Shown here: positions 9,207 through 16,925 of the stretch, piece by piece
How the letters are laid out: each line of letters opens with the position of its first letter
Position numbering within the stretch: the stretch's first letter is position 1
NCBI GenBank assembly: GCA_902826815.1
Contig: CADEGF010000002.1
Location: forward strand, 62,001-126,000
Source of the DNA: an uncultured Mycobacteriaceae bacterium
GTDB taxonomy: Bacteria > Actinomycetota > Actinomycetes > Mycobacteriales > Mycobacteriaceae
DNA length: 64,000 nt
Direction of reading: 5' to 3'
The notes under the pieces: model-generated
Told to the model about the DNA's origin: nothing
Database searches by the model: none
What the model saw: the letters and a program-made list of their open reading frames with translations, nothing else
Program-made: the position numbers and the translations under genes

Positions 9207-9995
9207 GTGACTTCCCCAATTCGCATCGGCGTGCAACTGCAGCCGCAACATTCCCCTGCCTACAGCCACATCCGTGACGCCGTCCGGCGCTGCGAGGACA
9301 TCGGCGTCGACGTCGCGTTCAACTGGGACCACTTTTTCCCGCTGTACGGCGACCCCGACGGCGCGCATTACGAATGCTGGACGATGCTCGGCGCGTGGGC
9401 GGAGCAGACGTCGCGCATTCAGATCGGCGCGCTGGTCACCTGCAATTCGTACCGCAACCCGGAACTGCTGGCCGACATGGCGCGCACCGTCGACCACATC
9501 TCCGACGGCCGGCTGATCCTCGGCATCGGGTCGGGCTGGAAGCAGAAGGACTACGACGAGTACGGCTACGACTTCGGCACCGCGGGCAGCAGGCTCGACG
9601 ATCTCGCCGGGGCGTTCCCCCGCATCAAGTCCCGGCTGGGCAAGCTCAACCCGCAGCCGACGCGCGACATTCCAGTGCTGATCGGCGGTGGTGGGGAGAA
9701 GAAGACGCTGCGCTTGGTGGCCGAATACGGCGACATCTGGCACTCCTTCAGCGACAGCAGCGCGTACCCGCAGAAGTCCGAGATCCTGGCGCGGCACTGC
9801 GCCGACGTCGGCCGCGACCCGTCGGACATCGAGCGTTCGGCCGGCGTCTCCGGCAAGGGGACCGACGCGCTGCTCGCCGAAGCCGACGCACTCGCCGACC
9901 TCGGAGTCACGCTCCTGACGGTCGGGGTCAACGGTCCCGACTACGACCTGAACGACGCAGAAGCGTTGTGCCGCTGGCGCGATCAACGCCGCTGA
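9207..9995 (+). CDS. LLM-class F420-dependent oxidoreductase (Rv0044c-like)
   Basis: A 262-residue luciferase-like TIM-barrel protein. Typical motifs are FNWDHFFPLYG, IQIGALVTCNSYRNP, DHISDGRLILGIGSGW and PVLIGGGGEKKTLRL. Mycobacterial members usually use the deazaflavin F420; the substrate is unknown. GTG start 9207, 19 nt after the phoX stop, so it may be co-transcribed with it. It is followed by a GntR regulator, as in the Rv0044c-Rv0043c pair. Confidence 0.85.
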   Translation: MTSPIRIGVQLQPQHSPAYSHIRDAVRRCEDIGVDVAFNWDHFFPLYGDPDGAHYECWTMLGAWAEQTSRIQIGALVTCNSYRNPELLADMARTVDHISDGRLILGIGSGWKQKDYDEYGYDFGTAGSRLDDLAGAFPRIKSRLGKLNPQPTRDIPVLIGGGGEKKTLRLVAEYGDIWHSFSDSSAYPQKSEILARHCADVGRDPSDIERSAGVSGKGTDALLAEADALADLGVTLLTVGVNGPDYDLNDAEALCRWRDQRR

Positions 9996-10028
9996 CAGTA
10001 ACTCAGCTTAGGCTGCGCGAACCTTTGC

Positions 10029-10044
10029 AGACACGAATGTGTCT
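10029..10044. promoter_or_regulatory. Candidate GntR operator (inverted repeat)
   Basis: A perfect 6-bp inverted repeat with a 4-nt spacer, AGACAC-GAAT-GTGTCT, 54 bp before the GntR-type gene. Spacing and position suit autoregulation, but a small hairpin is also possible. Confidence 0.35.
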
Positions 10045-10097
10045 CATTCTGCCATTTTCTGCCTGGCGGCCATCTCGCGTGATTAACTTGCGCCGCT

Positions 10098-10784
10098 ATG
10101 CCCAAGAGGTATGGAGTTAAAGAGAAGGACCAGGTTGTTTCGCACATCATCAACCTGGTGCTGACTGGCAAGTTGCGTTCGGGGGATCGCGTCGACCGCA
10201 ACGAGGTCGCGCACGAGCTCGGGCTGAGCCGCGTGCCGATTCAGGAGGCCGTCGTACAGCTCGAGCACGACGGAATCCTGTCGACGCGCTACCACCGTGG
10301 CGCCTTCGTCGAACGATTCGACGAGTCCGTCGTGCTGGAACATCACGAGCTTCACGGCATCCTGCTCGGCCTTGCGTCGGCGCGCGCCGCCAACGACCCA
10401 CGGCCGCAGGTGCTGTCCCAGCTCGACACGTTGACCGACTTCATGCGCGCCAACCGAGAATCGCGCGCATTTCAGGAAGCGGCCTGGCAGTACCGGCAGA
10501 CCATCAACGGCGAGTACGCCGGGCCGCGGCTGCTCGCCGAGATCCGCGCGTCGCAGAGCTTCATCCCCCGATCGTTCTGGGTCACCTACATGAGCAACCA
10601 CGACGAGATGCTGCCGTTCTACGAGGCCGAAACCACCGCGATCCACACCCGCGACCCCGACGGTGCGCGGGCCGCGTGCGCGGGCCGGTCGGAGGCCATG
10701 GGGCGGATCATGGTCGCCGAACTGGTGCGGCGCGGCGTGTTCAACCCATCGGGCCTGGCCAGGCAGCCGACCGTCGCGTTCTGA
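10098..10784 (+). CDS. GntR family regulator (FCD/FadR-like, Rv0043c-like)
   Basis: A 228-residue one-component regulator. The N-terminal winged helix covers residues about 8-70 ([20 protein letters not shown], then REDGIL-type ending [16 protein letters not shown]), and an all-helical C-terminal ligand domain follows. The effector cannot be read. It sits just upstream of the amino-acid ABC importer genes on the same strand, with 49 nt between, and downstream of the F420-type oxidoreductase, so either is a possible target. Confidence 0.85.
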   Translation: MPKRYGVKEKDQVVSHIINLVLTGKLRSGDRVDRNEVAHELGLSRVPIQEAVVQLEHDGILSTRYHRGAFVERFDESVVLEHHELHGILLGLASARAANDPRPQVLSQLDTLTDFMRANRESRAFQEAAWQYRQTINGEYAGPRLLAEIRASQSFIPRSFWVTYMSNHDEMLPFYEAETTAIHTRDPDGARAACAGRSEAMGRIMVAELVRRGVFNPSGLARQPTVAF

Positions 10785-10833
10785 ATGAGCTGAAGCCGGT
10801 TTCAACGTCCGCGCGGCGGCTACGTTGACTTGA

Positions 10834-12633
10834 ATGACCCCCCTCATGGGCCGGACAGGTAAAGCATTCGTCCTCGCGCTGGTCGCTCTTCTGATCTTCA
10901 GCGTCCCGATGGCGACGCCCGCACTCGCCGACGCCGATCAGTGCGCCCCGCCCGGCGTCGACAGCGCGAGCGCCGTTCCGACCAACCTCGCATCCGCCGC
11001 TGCCGGACCCGGTGAGGACAAGTACACGACGCCGACGGTTGTGCCGCTCAACACCGTCAAGGCGGGCGCGCTCGGTCTCGGCACACCCGGCGTGCTGACC
11101 GTCGGCACCCTGTCTGACGCGCCACCGAGCATCTGCATCAACTCGCAGGGCCAGTTCACCGGCTTCGACAACGAGCTACTGCGCGCGGTCGCCGAAAAGC
11201 TCGGTCTGCGAATCAATTTCGTCGGTACCGAGTTCTCCGGCCTGCTCGCCCAGGTGGCGTCGCGGCGCTTCGACGTCGGGTCCTCGTCGATCACCACCAC
11301 CGACGCACGGCGTAAGACCGTCGGATTCACCAACGGCTACGACTTCGGCTACTTCTCACTCGTGGTTCCGACGGGATCGCCGATCACCGGATTCGACAAG
11401 CTCGCCGCGGGCCAGCGCATCGGTGTCGTTCAGGGCACCGTGCAGGAGGCCTACCTCGTCGACTCCCTGAAGCTGGACCCCGTCAAGTTCCCCGACTACA
11501 ACACCGTGTATGCCAGCCTGAAGTCCAAACAGATCGACGCCTGGGTCGCGCCATCGCAGCAGGCGCAGGGCACGGTGCAACCCGGCGATCCCGCCGAGAT
11601 CATCGAAAACACCTTCAGCTTGGACAATTTCGTGGCCTATGCGGTCGCCGAGGAAAACAAGCCGCTGATCGACGCCTTGAACTCCGGGCTCGACGCTGTC
11701 ATCGCAGACGGCACCTGGTCGCGGCTGTACTCCGACTGGGTGCCCCGTGAGCTGCCGCCCGGCTGGAAGCCGGGGTCCAAGGCGGCGCCGGCCCCGCAGC
11801 TGCCGGACTTCGCCGCCATCGCCGCCAGCCATCAAGGTGAGCCGGCGGGTTCGACTGCGGTACAACCGAAGTCGACGCTGTCACAGCTGGCGGCGTCGTT
11901 TCTCGACTGGGACCTGTACAAGCAGGCGATCCCCGACCTGCTCAAGACCGGCCTACCGAACACGCTGATCCTGACCATCTGCGCCAGCGTGATCGGCCTG
12001 CTGCTCGGAATGGCGCTCGCCGTCGCCGGCATCTCCCGCTCACGCTGGCTGCGGTGGCCCGCACGCATCTACACCGACATCTTCCGCGGCCTGCCCGAAG
12101 TGGTGATCATCCTGCTGATCGGCCTTGGCGTCGGGCCCATCGTCGGCGGGCTCACGGGCAACAATCCGTATCCGCTCGGCATCGCCGCGCTGGGGTTGAT
12201 GGCCGCGGCCTATGTCGGCGAGATCTTTCGTTCCGGCATCCAGAGCGTGGAGTCCGGCCAACTCGAAGCCTCCCGCGCACTCGGCTTCAGCTATCCGGCG
12301 TCGATGCGACTGATCGTGGTGCCGCAGGGCATTCGGCGGGTGCTGCCCGCATTGGTCAACCAGTTCATCTCGCTGCTGAAGGCCAGCTCCCTGGTGTACT
12401 TCCTCGGCCTGGTCGCCAACCAGCGCGAGCTGTTCCAGGTGGGACGTGACCTCAACGCGCAGACCGGCAACCTTTCGCCGCTGGTCGCCGCAGGCCTCTT
12501 CTACCTGTTGCTGACGATTCCGCTGACCCACCTCGTCAACTACATCGACGCCCGCTTGCGCAAGGGCAAGCCCGCCGAACCGGAGGACCCGCTATCGCCA
12601 CTGAACCCCGCGACGTCGCAGGAGATGATCTGA
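10834..12633 (+). CDS. Polar amino-acid ABC importer, substrate-binding protein fused to permease
   Basis: A 599-residue fusion. A signal peptide (residues about 8-32) is followed by a type-II periplasmic binding domain (about 85-305; GFDNELLRAVAEKLGL, DVGSSSITTTDARRK, AGQRIGVVQGT). A His/Glu/Gln/Arg-type permease domain (about 365-585) follows, with the signature region EASRALGFSYPASMRLIVVPQ. Such fusions tether the binding protein to the membrane, as in GlnP-type glutamine importers. The next gene, its ATPase, overlaps the stop by 1 nt. Glutamine/glutamate is the likeliest substrate but not certain. A second ATG at 10846 is possible. Confidence 0.85.
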   Translation: MTPLMGRTGKAFVLALVALLIFSVPMATPALADADQCAPPGVDSASAVPTNLASAAAGPGEDKYTTPTVVPLNTVKAGALGLGTPGVLTVGTLSDAPPSICINSQGQFTGFDNELLRAVAEKLGLRINFVGTEFSGLLAQVASRRFDVGSSSITTTDARRKTVGFTNGYDFGYFSLVVPTGSPITGFDKLAAGQRIGVVQGTVQEAYLVDSLKLDPVKFPDYNTVYASLKSKQIDAWVAPSQQAQGTVQPGDPAEIIENTFSLDNFVAYAVAEENKPLIDALNSGLDAVIADGTWSRLYSDWVPRELPPGWKPGSKAAPAPQLPDFAAIAASHQGEPAGSTAVQPKSTLSQLAASFLDWDLYKQAIPDLLKTGLPNTLILTICASVIGLLLGMALAVAGISRSRWLRWPARIYTDIFRGLPEVVIILLIGLGVGPIVGGLTGNNPYPLGIAALGLMAAAYVGEIFRSGIQSVESGQLEASRALGFSYPASMRLIVVPQGIRRVLPALVNQFISLLKASSLVYFLGLVANQRELFQVGRDLNAQTGNLSPLVAAGLFYLLLTIPLTHLVNYIDARLRKGKPAEPEDPLSPLNPATSQEMI

Positions 12634-13373
12634 TGCCGGCCGCACCTGCACCTGTCTCGTTGGCAGGCAGGGATATTCACCTGGCCTTCGGACCCAACGC
12701 GGTGCTGCGCGGGGTCGACATCGACGTGCCCGCGGGCACCACGACCGCGGTGATCGGACCGTCGGGATCGGGTAAGTCCACACTGCTGCGCACGCTCAAC
12801 CGGCTCTACGAGCCCGATAAGGGCGACATCCTGCTCGACGGTAAGTCGGTGCTGGCCGACAATCCCGATTTGTTGCGGCAACGGATCGGGATGGTGTTCC
12901 AGCATTTCAACCTGTTTCCGCACCGCACCGTGCTCGACAACGTGACGCTGGCGCCCCGCAAGCTCAAGAAGCTCAGCGCGGACGAAGCGCGTGCCCTCGG
13001 ACTGGCCCAACTGGACCGGGTTGATCTGCGGCACAAGGCCGATGCCCGACCCGGCACTCTCTCGGGCGGCCAGCAGCAGCGGGTCGCCATCGCCCGGGCG
13101 CTCGCGATGTCACCCGGGGTGATGTTCTTCGACGAGGCCACCTCGGCGCTGGATCCCGAACTGGTGAAGGGGATCCTGGCGCTGATCGCCGACCTCGGCG
13201 CCGACGGTATGACGATGGTGGTGGTGACGCACGAGATGGGATTCGCCAGATCGACGTCGGATGCCGTGGTGTTCATGGATCACGGCAAAGTTGTCGAATC
13301 GGGTCCGCCGGACCAGTTATTCGACGCCGCGGAAACCGAACGACTACAGAAATTCCTGTCCCAGGTTCTCTAA
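12633..13373 (+). CDS. Amino-acid ABC importer ATP-binding protein (GlnQ-like)
   Basis: A 246-residue ATPase that powers the importer encoded just upstream. The Walker A motif is GPSGSGKST, Q-loop MVFQHFNLFPH, signature LSGGQQQR, Walker B VMFFDEATSALD, and the His switch is in VVVTHEMGFAR. Start and upstream stop share bases (TGATG), which indicates translational coupling and a fixed subunit ratio. Confidence 0.9.
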   Translation: MPAAPAPVSLAGRDIHLAFGPNAVLRGVDIDVPAGTTTAVIGPSGSGKSTLLRTLNRLYEPDKGDILLDGKSVLADNPDLLRQRIGMVFQHFNLFPHRTVLDNVTLAPRKLKKLSADEARALGLAQLDRVDLRHKADARPGTLSGGQQQRVAIARALAMSPGVMFFDEATSALDPELVKGILALIADLGADGMTMVVVTHEMGFARSTSDAVVFMDHGKVVESGPPDQLFDAAETERLQKFLSQVL

Positions 13374-13399
13374 CCGCAAACATTGTGCGTTTACATACC

Positions 13400-13412
13400 G
13401 TCAGACCCTGAC
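13400..13412. promoter_or_regulatory. Candidate MarR operator
   Basis: Perfect 5-bp inverted repeat GTCAG-ACC-CTGAC, 18 bp before the MarR-type start, where a repressor would block transcription. Inference from position only. Confidence 0.3.
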
Positions 13413-13430
13413 AGGTTAGACTAGCGAACT

Positions 13431-13898
13431 ATGGTGGAGACCGATGCGCAGGTCGACGAGCTCGCGGCTGAGTTGCAGCGCGTCCTGTCCAAGCTTTTCT
13501 CCGTCCTGCGCCGCGGCGACGCCAATCGCGGCACGGCGGGCGATCTGACGTTGGCCCAGCTGTCGATCCTGTTGACGCTGCTGGAAAAGGGCCCGATCCG
13601 GATGACTGATCTGGCCGCCCACGAGCGCGTCCGCACCCCCACCACGACGGTCGCGATCCGTCGGCTCGAGAAACTCGGTCTGGTGAAGCGATCGCGCGAT
13701 CCGTCCGATCTGCGTGCCGTGCTCGTTGAGGTGACGCCGCGGGGCCTCGTTCAACACCGCGAGGCGCTGGCCGCACGCCGAGCGGCGCTGGCGGCGATGC
13801 TGGGGAAACTCAGCGACGACGACGTCGAGACCCTGACCAAGGCGTTGGGACCGATGGAGCGGCTGGCCGATCGAGAACCCGGCCACGAAGAGGCCTAA
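13431..13898 (+). CDS. MarR family transcriptional regulator (Rv0042c-like)
   Basis: A 155-residue winged-helix dimer protein. The DNA-binding part is at residues about 35-100 (LTLAQLSILLTLLEKGPIRMTDLA, RRLEKLGLVKRSRDPSDLRA), followed by dimerisation helices. It lies 57 nt after the importer ATPase on the same strand, and its stop overlaps by 4 nt the stop of the convergent glucosylglycerate hydrolase gene. The effector is unknown; the neighbours suggest nutrient or osmolyte control. Confidence 0.88.
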   Translation: MVETDAQVDELAAELQRVLSKLFSVLRRGDANRGTAGDLTLAQLSILLTLLEKGPIRMTDLAAHERVRTPTTTVAIRRLEKLGLVKRSRDPSDLRAVLVEVTPRGLVQHREALAARRAALAAMLGKLSDDDVETLTKALGPMERLADREPGHEEA

Positions 13899-15235
13899 CC
13901 CAGCCAGTCCAGAACCGCCGCGGCGGTCCATGACTGCTGCATGCTGCCCAGCGGCTCGCCGGTGAACGGCTCGTAGTATTCGGCGAACGTTCCGTCGCTG
14001 GCCTGCCGCAGACCCTCGCGCCGCAGCATCAGCGACCGCTCGGCCCAGCCACGGCGGGCGAACGACCAGGAGAACAACCAGGTCATCACCGGCCAGACGG
14101 GGCCGCGCCAGTATTCCCTCGACCTGAAGTCCCGCGACACCGGTGACGTCGACGGGATCAACGAGTACTTCAGGTCCGGGTGTCCGCAGAACCGCGGGCC
14201 CTCCAACAGCCGCAACAGCGTGCGCTCCTTGTCGTGCGGCAGACCGCCGCACAGCAGGGGTGCGAACTGCGCGACCGTTTCGGTGGCGACCCATCTGCCC
14301 GCGCGGACGTCGTAATCCCTTGCCGCCCCGGTTCGTTCGTCCGTCGTCTCGATGACGCCCGCTCGGAACCGGTCCGCCCACGCGTAGAGGTCCCTGACGT
14401 CGGCGTTCGGGCGCTTGTAGTCCTCACCGATCTCGGCGAGCACCGTGCAGGCCACCGACAGGATCGCCGAGACGAAGACGTCCTCGACGGCAAAGCTCAT
14501 CACCTTGGGCAGGAGTTCGTCGTCGTAGTGTGCCGACTTCATCTCCTCGAGCAGCCACAGGTAGCGGTCGTACTCCGTGTCGGACGGTCGTTGGCTGGCG
14601 TCGGTGACGATGGTGTTGTCCTCGCGCTGGTACTCCGGCACGTTGCCCGGAACCACGTTGGCGTACACGGCATCCCAACGGGGTGAGTTGTCCATGCCGG
14701 ATTCCCACCCGTGATAGAGGGTGACCCTGCCGTGCGATTTCTGGTCGCGCGCTTCGGCGAGCCAGCGGTGCCAGCGCACCAGGTCGTCCCAGCGGCGGTC
14801 GAGAAACGCTTCTGCGACGGCGCGGGTCGAGCGACCGCGCGAGCGGGCGTGGTCAAGGATGCGCTGCACGGCGATCGCGTGTACCGGCGGCTGGGTGATT
14901 CCCGATGTGTGCCGCGACCGCGGCGCATTGACGGCCAGCGCGGAGGTCGCCCACCGCGCGGGTCCGGGGAAGTAGCCGTCGACGCCGTTGGCGAACACGA
15001 TGTGCGGGATCATCCCGTTGGCCCACTGCGCCGAGAGCAGCGTGTCGAGTTCGACGACCGCCCGCTCGACGCTGAGCGGCGCGAGGCCGATGGACACGAA
15101 GGCGGCGTCCCAGCTCCACATGTGCGGGTAGAGCAGTGGCGCCGCGGTCGTCATCGAACCCAGGTCGTTGCCGCGCAGCAGATACGCGGCTCGTGCCGCG
15201 AGCTGCGTCGGAGCGAAGCTGGGATCCGGTGCCAT
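13895..15235 (-). CDS. ggh: Glucosylglycerate hydrolase, GH63 family
   Basis: Hydrolyses glucosylglycerate, a compatible solute that mycobacteria build up under nitrogen starvation, to glucose and glycerate. The protein has 446 residues and an (alpha/alpha)6 GH63 fold pattern. From memory, the Mycolicibacterium hassiacum enzyme uses Asp182 and Glu419. This protein has Asp at exactly 182 (SGMDNSPRWD) and Glu at exactly 419 (FAEYYEPF), which strongly supports the call. Substrate-site segments MWSWDAAF and the YWRGPVWPVMTW stretch are also present. It is convergent with the MarR gene and divergent from an SDR gene. Confidence 0.88.
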   Translation of the reverse strand: MAPDPSFAPTQLAARAAYLLRGNDLGSMTTAAPLLYPHMWSWDAAFVSIGLAPLSVERAVVELDTLLSAQWANGMIPHIVFANGVDGYFPGPARWATSALAVNAPRSRHTSGITQPPVHAIAVQRILDHARSRGRSTRAVAEAFLDRRWDDLVRWHRWLAEARDQKSHGRVTLYHGWESGMDNSPRWDAVYANVVPGNVPEYQREDNTIVTDASQRPSDTEYDRYLWLLEEMKSAHYDDELLPKVMSFAVEDVFVSAILSVACTVLAEIGEDYKRPNADVRDLYAWADRFRAGVIETTDERTGAARDYDVRAGRWVATETVAQFAPLLCGGLPHDKERTLLRLLEGPRFCGHPDLKYSLIPSTSPVSRDFRSREYWRGPVWPVMTWLFSWSFARRGWAERSLMLRREGLRQASDGTFAEYYEPFTGEPLGSMQQSWTAAAVLDWLG

Positions 15236-15270
15236 CTCCTCAATGATTGCAGTCGCCTAAGGTGATCGGC

Positions 15271-15936
15271 ATGCCGACCGCCTTCATCACCGGGCCGGCG
15301 GGCGGGCTCGGCACGGCCATCGCCGATGCGCTCGCGCCCACCCATACCCTGTTTCTCGGCGGTCGACCGTCGGACCGGCTCGACGCGCTCGCCCAGCGGC
15401 TGGGGGCCACGACGTGGCCGCTGAATCTGGCGGACGCCGACGCCATCGCGACGGCCGTCGAACCGATCGACGAGCTCGACGTGCTGATCCACAATGCAGG
15501 CGTCGCCTTCCCCGGGCGGGTCGCGGAGTCGACGGTCGACGAGTGGCGCGTCACGATGGAGGTCAATGTCGTTGGGGCGGTGGCGCTTACACTGGCGTTG
15601 CTGCCCGCGTTGCGCAGTGCAGGCGGACATGTCGTGTTCATCAATTCCGGTTCGGGCATCAACGCGTCGCCGGGACTCGCGTCGTACACGGCGAGCAAGT
15701 TCGCGCTGCGCGGCTTCGCGGACTCGCTTCGCAACGACGAACCCGGGCTCCGCGTGACGTCGATTCATCCTGGGCGGATCGCCACCGTCATGCAGGAAGA
15801 CCTCGTCGCATACGAAGGAGGCCAGTACGACCCCGCGCGGTTTCTGAGCCCCGAAACGGTCGCGAACATCGTCGTCGATACCGTCAACGCCCCGCCGGAC
15901 GCCGACATCCGCGAGATCGTCGTCCGCCCACGGTGA
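15271..15936 (+). CDS. Short-chain dehydrogenase/reductase
   Basis: A 221-residue SDR. The cofactor loop is TGPAGGLG, followed by HNAGVA and the catalytic YTASK motif, with an upstream Ser in INSGSGIN. It lacks a recognisable substrate signature. ATG 15271 is preferred to an in-frame ATG at 15247 because it puts the Rossmann strand at the very start (MPTAFITG), usual for the family. It diverges from the hydrolase gene. Substrate unknown. Confidence 0.82.
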   Translation: MPTAFITGPAGGLGTAIADALAPTHTLFLGGRPSDRLDALAQRLGATTWPLNLADADAIATAVEPIDELDVLIHNAGVAFPGRVAESTVDEWRVTMEVNVVGAVALTLALLPALRSAGGHVVFINSGSGINASPGLASYTASKFALRGFADSLRNDEPGLRVTSIHPGRIATVMQEDLVAYEGGQYDPARFLSPETVANIVVDTVNAPPDADIREIVVRPR

Positions 15937-15940
15937 TTTG

Positions 15941-15983
15941 GGCGCGCGCGGTCACGCTGAGGGTGACCCAGCGCGCCGAATCG
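15941..15983 (+). repeat. Palindromic repeat, copy A (3' side of the DUF559 gene)
   Basis: A 43-nt element: GGCGCGC-gc-GGTCAC-gctgagg-GTGACC-ca-GCGCGCC plus a short tail. It can fold into a 13-bp two-part hairpin. It lies between two convergent genes and overlaps the 3' end of the DUF559 gene. A near-identical copy in the same orientation lies at 16882-16925. It could act as a bidirectional terminator. Confidence 0.8.
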
Positions 15984-16830
15984 CGGCCCGCAGTATCGTC
16001 ATCGTCCGTTCCGGGTAAACGGTCAAGTCCAGCCAGGTGAATCGCAACACCTGCCAGCCGCACAAGGCGATCGCGTTCTGCCTCTCGCGATCAACCTGAA
16101 AGTCCTCCGCGCCGCTGTGGAATGCAAGCCCGTCGATCTCCACGGCGACCTTGTACTTCGGAAAGCCGAAGTCCACGCGATATCCGCCGACGGGATAGTT
16201 CGGCCGCCAGCCGGTGATGCCGGCGCCGCGCAGCAGCCGTGCGAAGAGCCGCTCCGCTTCTGAGCGCGATCCCTCGGCTGCTGTCTGCAGGAGAAGACGC
16301 GCCGCCGGAGACCCGTAACGACCCTTGTTACGCAAGTGGGCGTCCCAGAGTTCGTTCAACTGAACGTGTTTCTTCTGCAGTGCAGAGTCGACAATTGTGG
16401 CTGACCCCCGCCGCCGCACTGCGGCTTCGACCACGGTCAGGGGCAGCGCAGTCAGCCGGAGGCCCCGACACTCCACGATGTCGGCCCAAGAGAGGTCTCG
16501 GCGTCGAGCCCGCGCGCCAGGATGCGCGCGTCCGTGGCTGTTGCGCGGAACTGTCACCTCAATGACGTCCGGCGCGAACCTCGTCAGACCATGCCAGAAC
16601 GCCGCGGCAAGTCCACTTGCAGCTGCTTCATCGCCGTAGCTCCATACAGCTACCCGCACGCGCGCACTCTCAGTGAATGGTCGGTCGTCAACGAAGTACA
16701 CTCCCCGCGAGCACCAGCGCCAGTGACCAGACTTGATTCGCCGGTTGACCGCCTGCTTTGTCAAATCTGCTTGGCGCGCATGCTCGATCGTCAGCACTCC
16801 ATCGTGTTGCCGCAGAAAATCGCCGAGCAT
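15952..16830 (-). CDS. AbiEi-type N-terminus plus DUF559 nuclease-like protein
   Basis: A 292-residue protein. Residues 1-60 resemble the winged helix of type IV antitoxins of the AbiEi group (LTIEHARQADLTKQAVNRR, then GVYFVDDR). Residues about 195-285 form a DUF559/Vsr-like nuclease-fold domain (VDFGFPKYKVAVEIDGLAFH, then DRERQNAIALCGWQVLRFTW). Such proteins are common, often solitary, in actinobacteria; DNA binding or cleavage is inferred. No AbiEii partner lies nearby. The gene is bracketed by two copies of a palindromic repeat, which suggests acquisition. Confidence 0.8.
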   Translation of the reverse strand: MLGDFLRQHDGVLTIEHARQADLTKQAVNRRIKSGHWRWCSRGVYFVDDRPFTESARVRVAVWSYGDEAAASGLAAAFWHGLTRFAPDVIEVTVPRNSHGRAHPGARARRRDLSWADIVECRGLRLTALPLTVVEAAVRRRGSATIVDSALQKKHVQLNELWDAHLRNKGRYGSPAARLLLQTAAEGSRSEAERLFARLLRGAGITGWRPNYPVGGYRVDFGFPKYKVAVEIDGLAFHSGAEDFQVDRERQNAIALCGWQVLRFTWLDLTVYPERTMTILRAAIRRAGSPSA

Positions 16831-16881
16831 CTACCAAAATGACGAGCAAACCCGTTCGGCGGTTCCGTCGGGCGTGGCTTC

Positions 16882-16925
16882 GGCGCGCGCGGTCACGCTG
16901 AGAGCGACCTAGCGCGCCGAAATCG
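16882..16925 (+). repeat. Palindromic repeat, copy B (3' end of leuS)
   Basis: Second copy of the element at 15941-15983 in the same orientation: three substitutions and one inserted A in about 43 nt. The substitutions weaken the inner stem (GCGACC instead of GTGACC). It touches the leuS stop codon at 16926, so it may serve as the leuS terminator. Confidence 0.8.
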
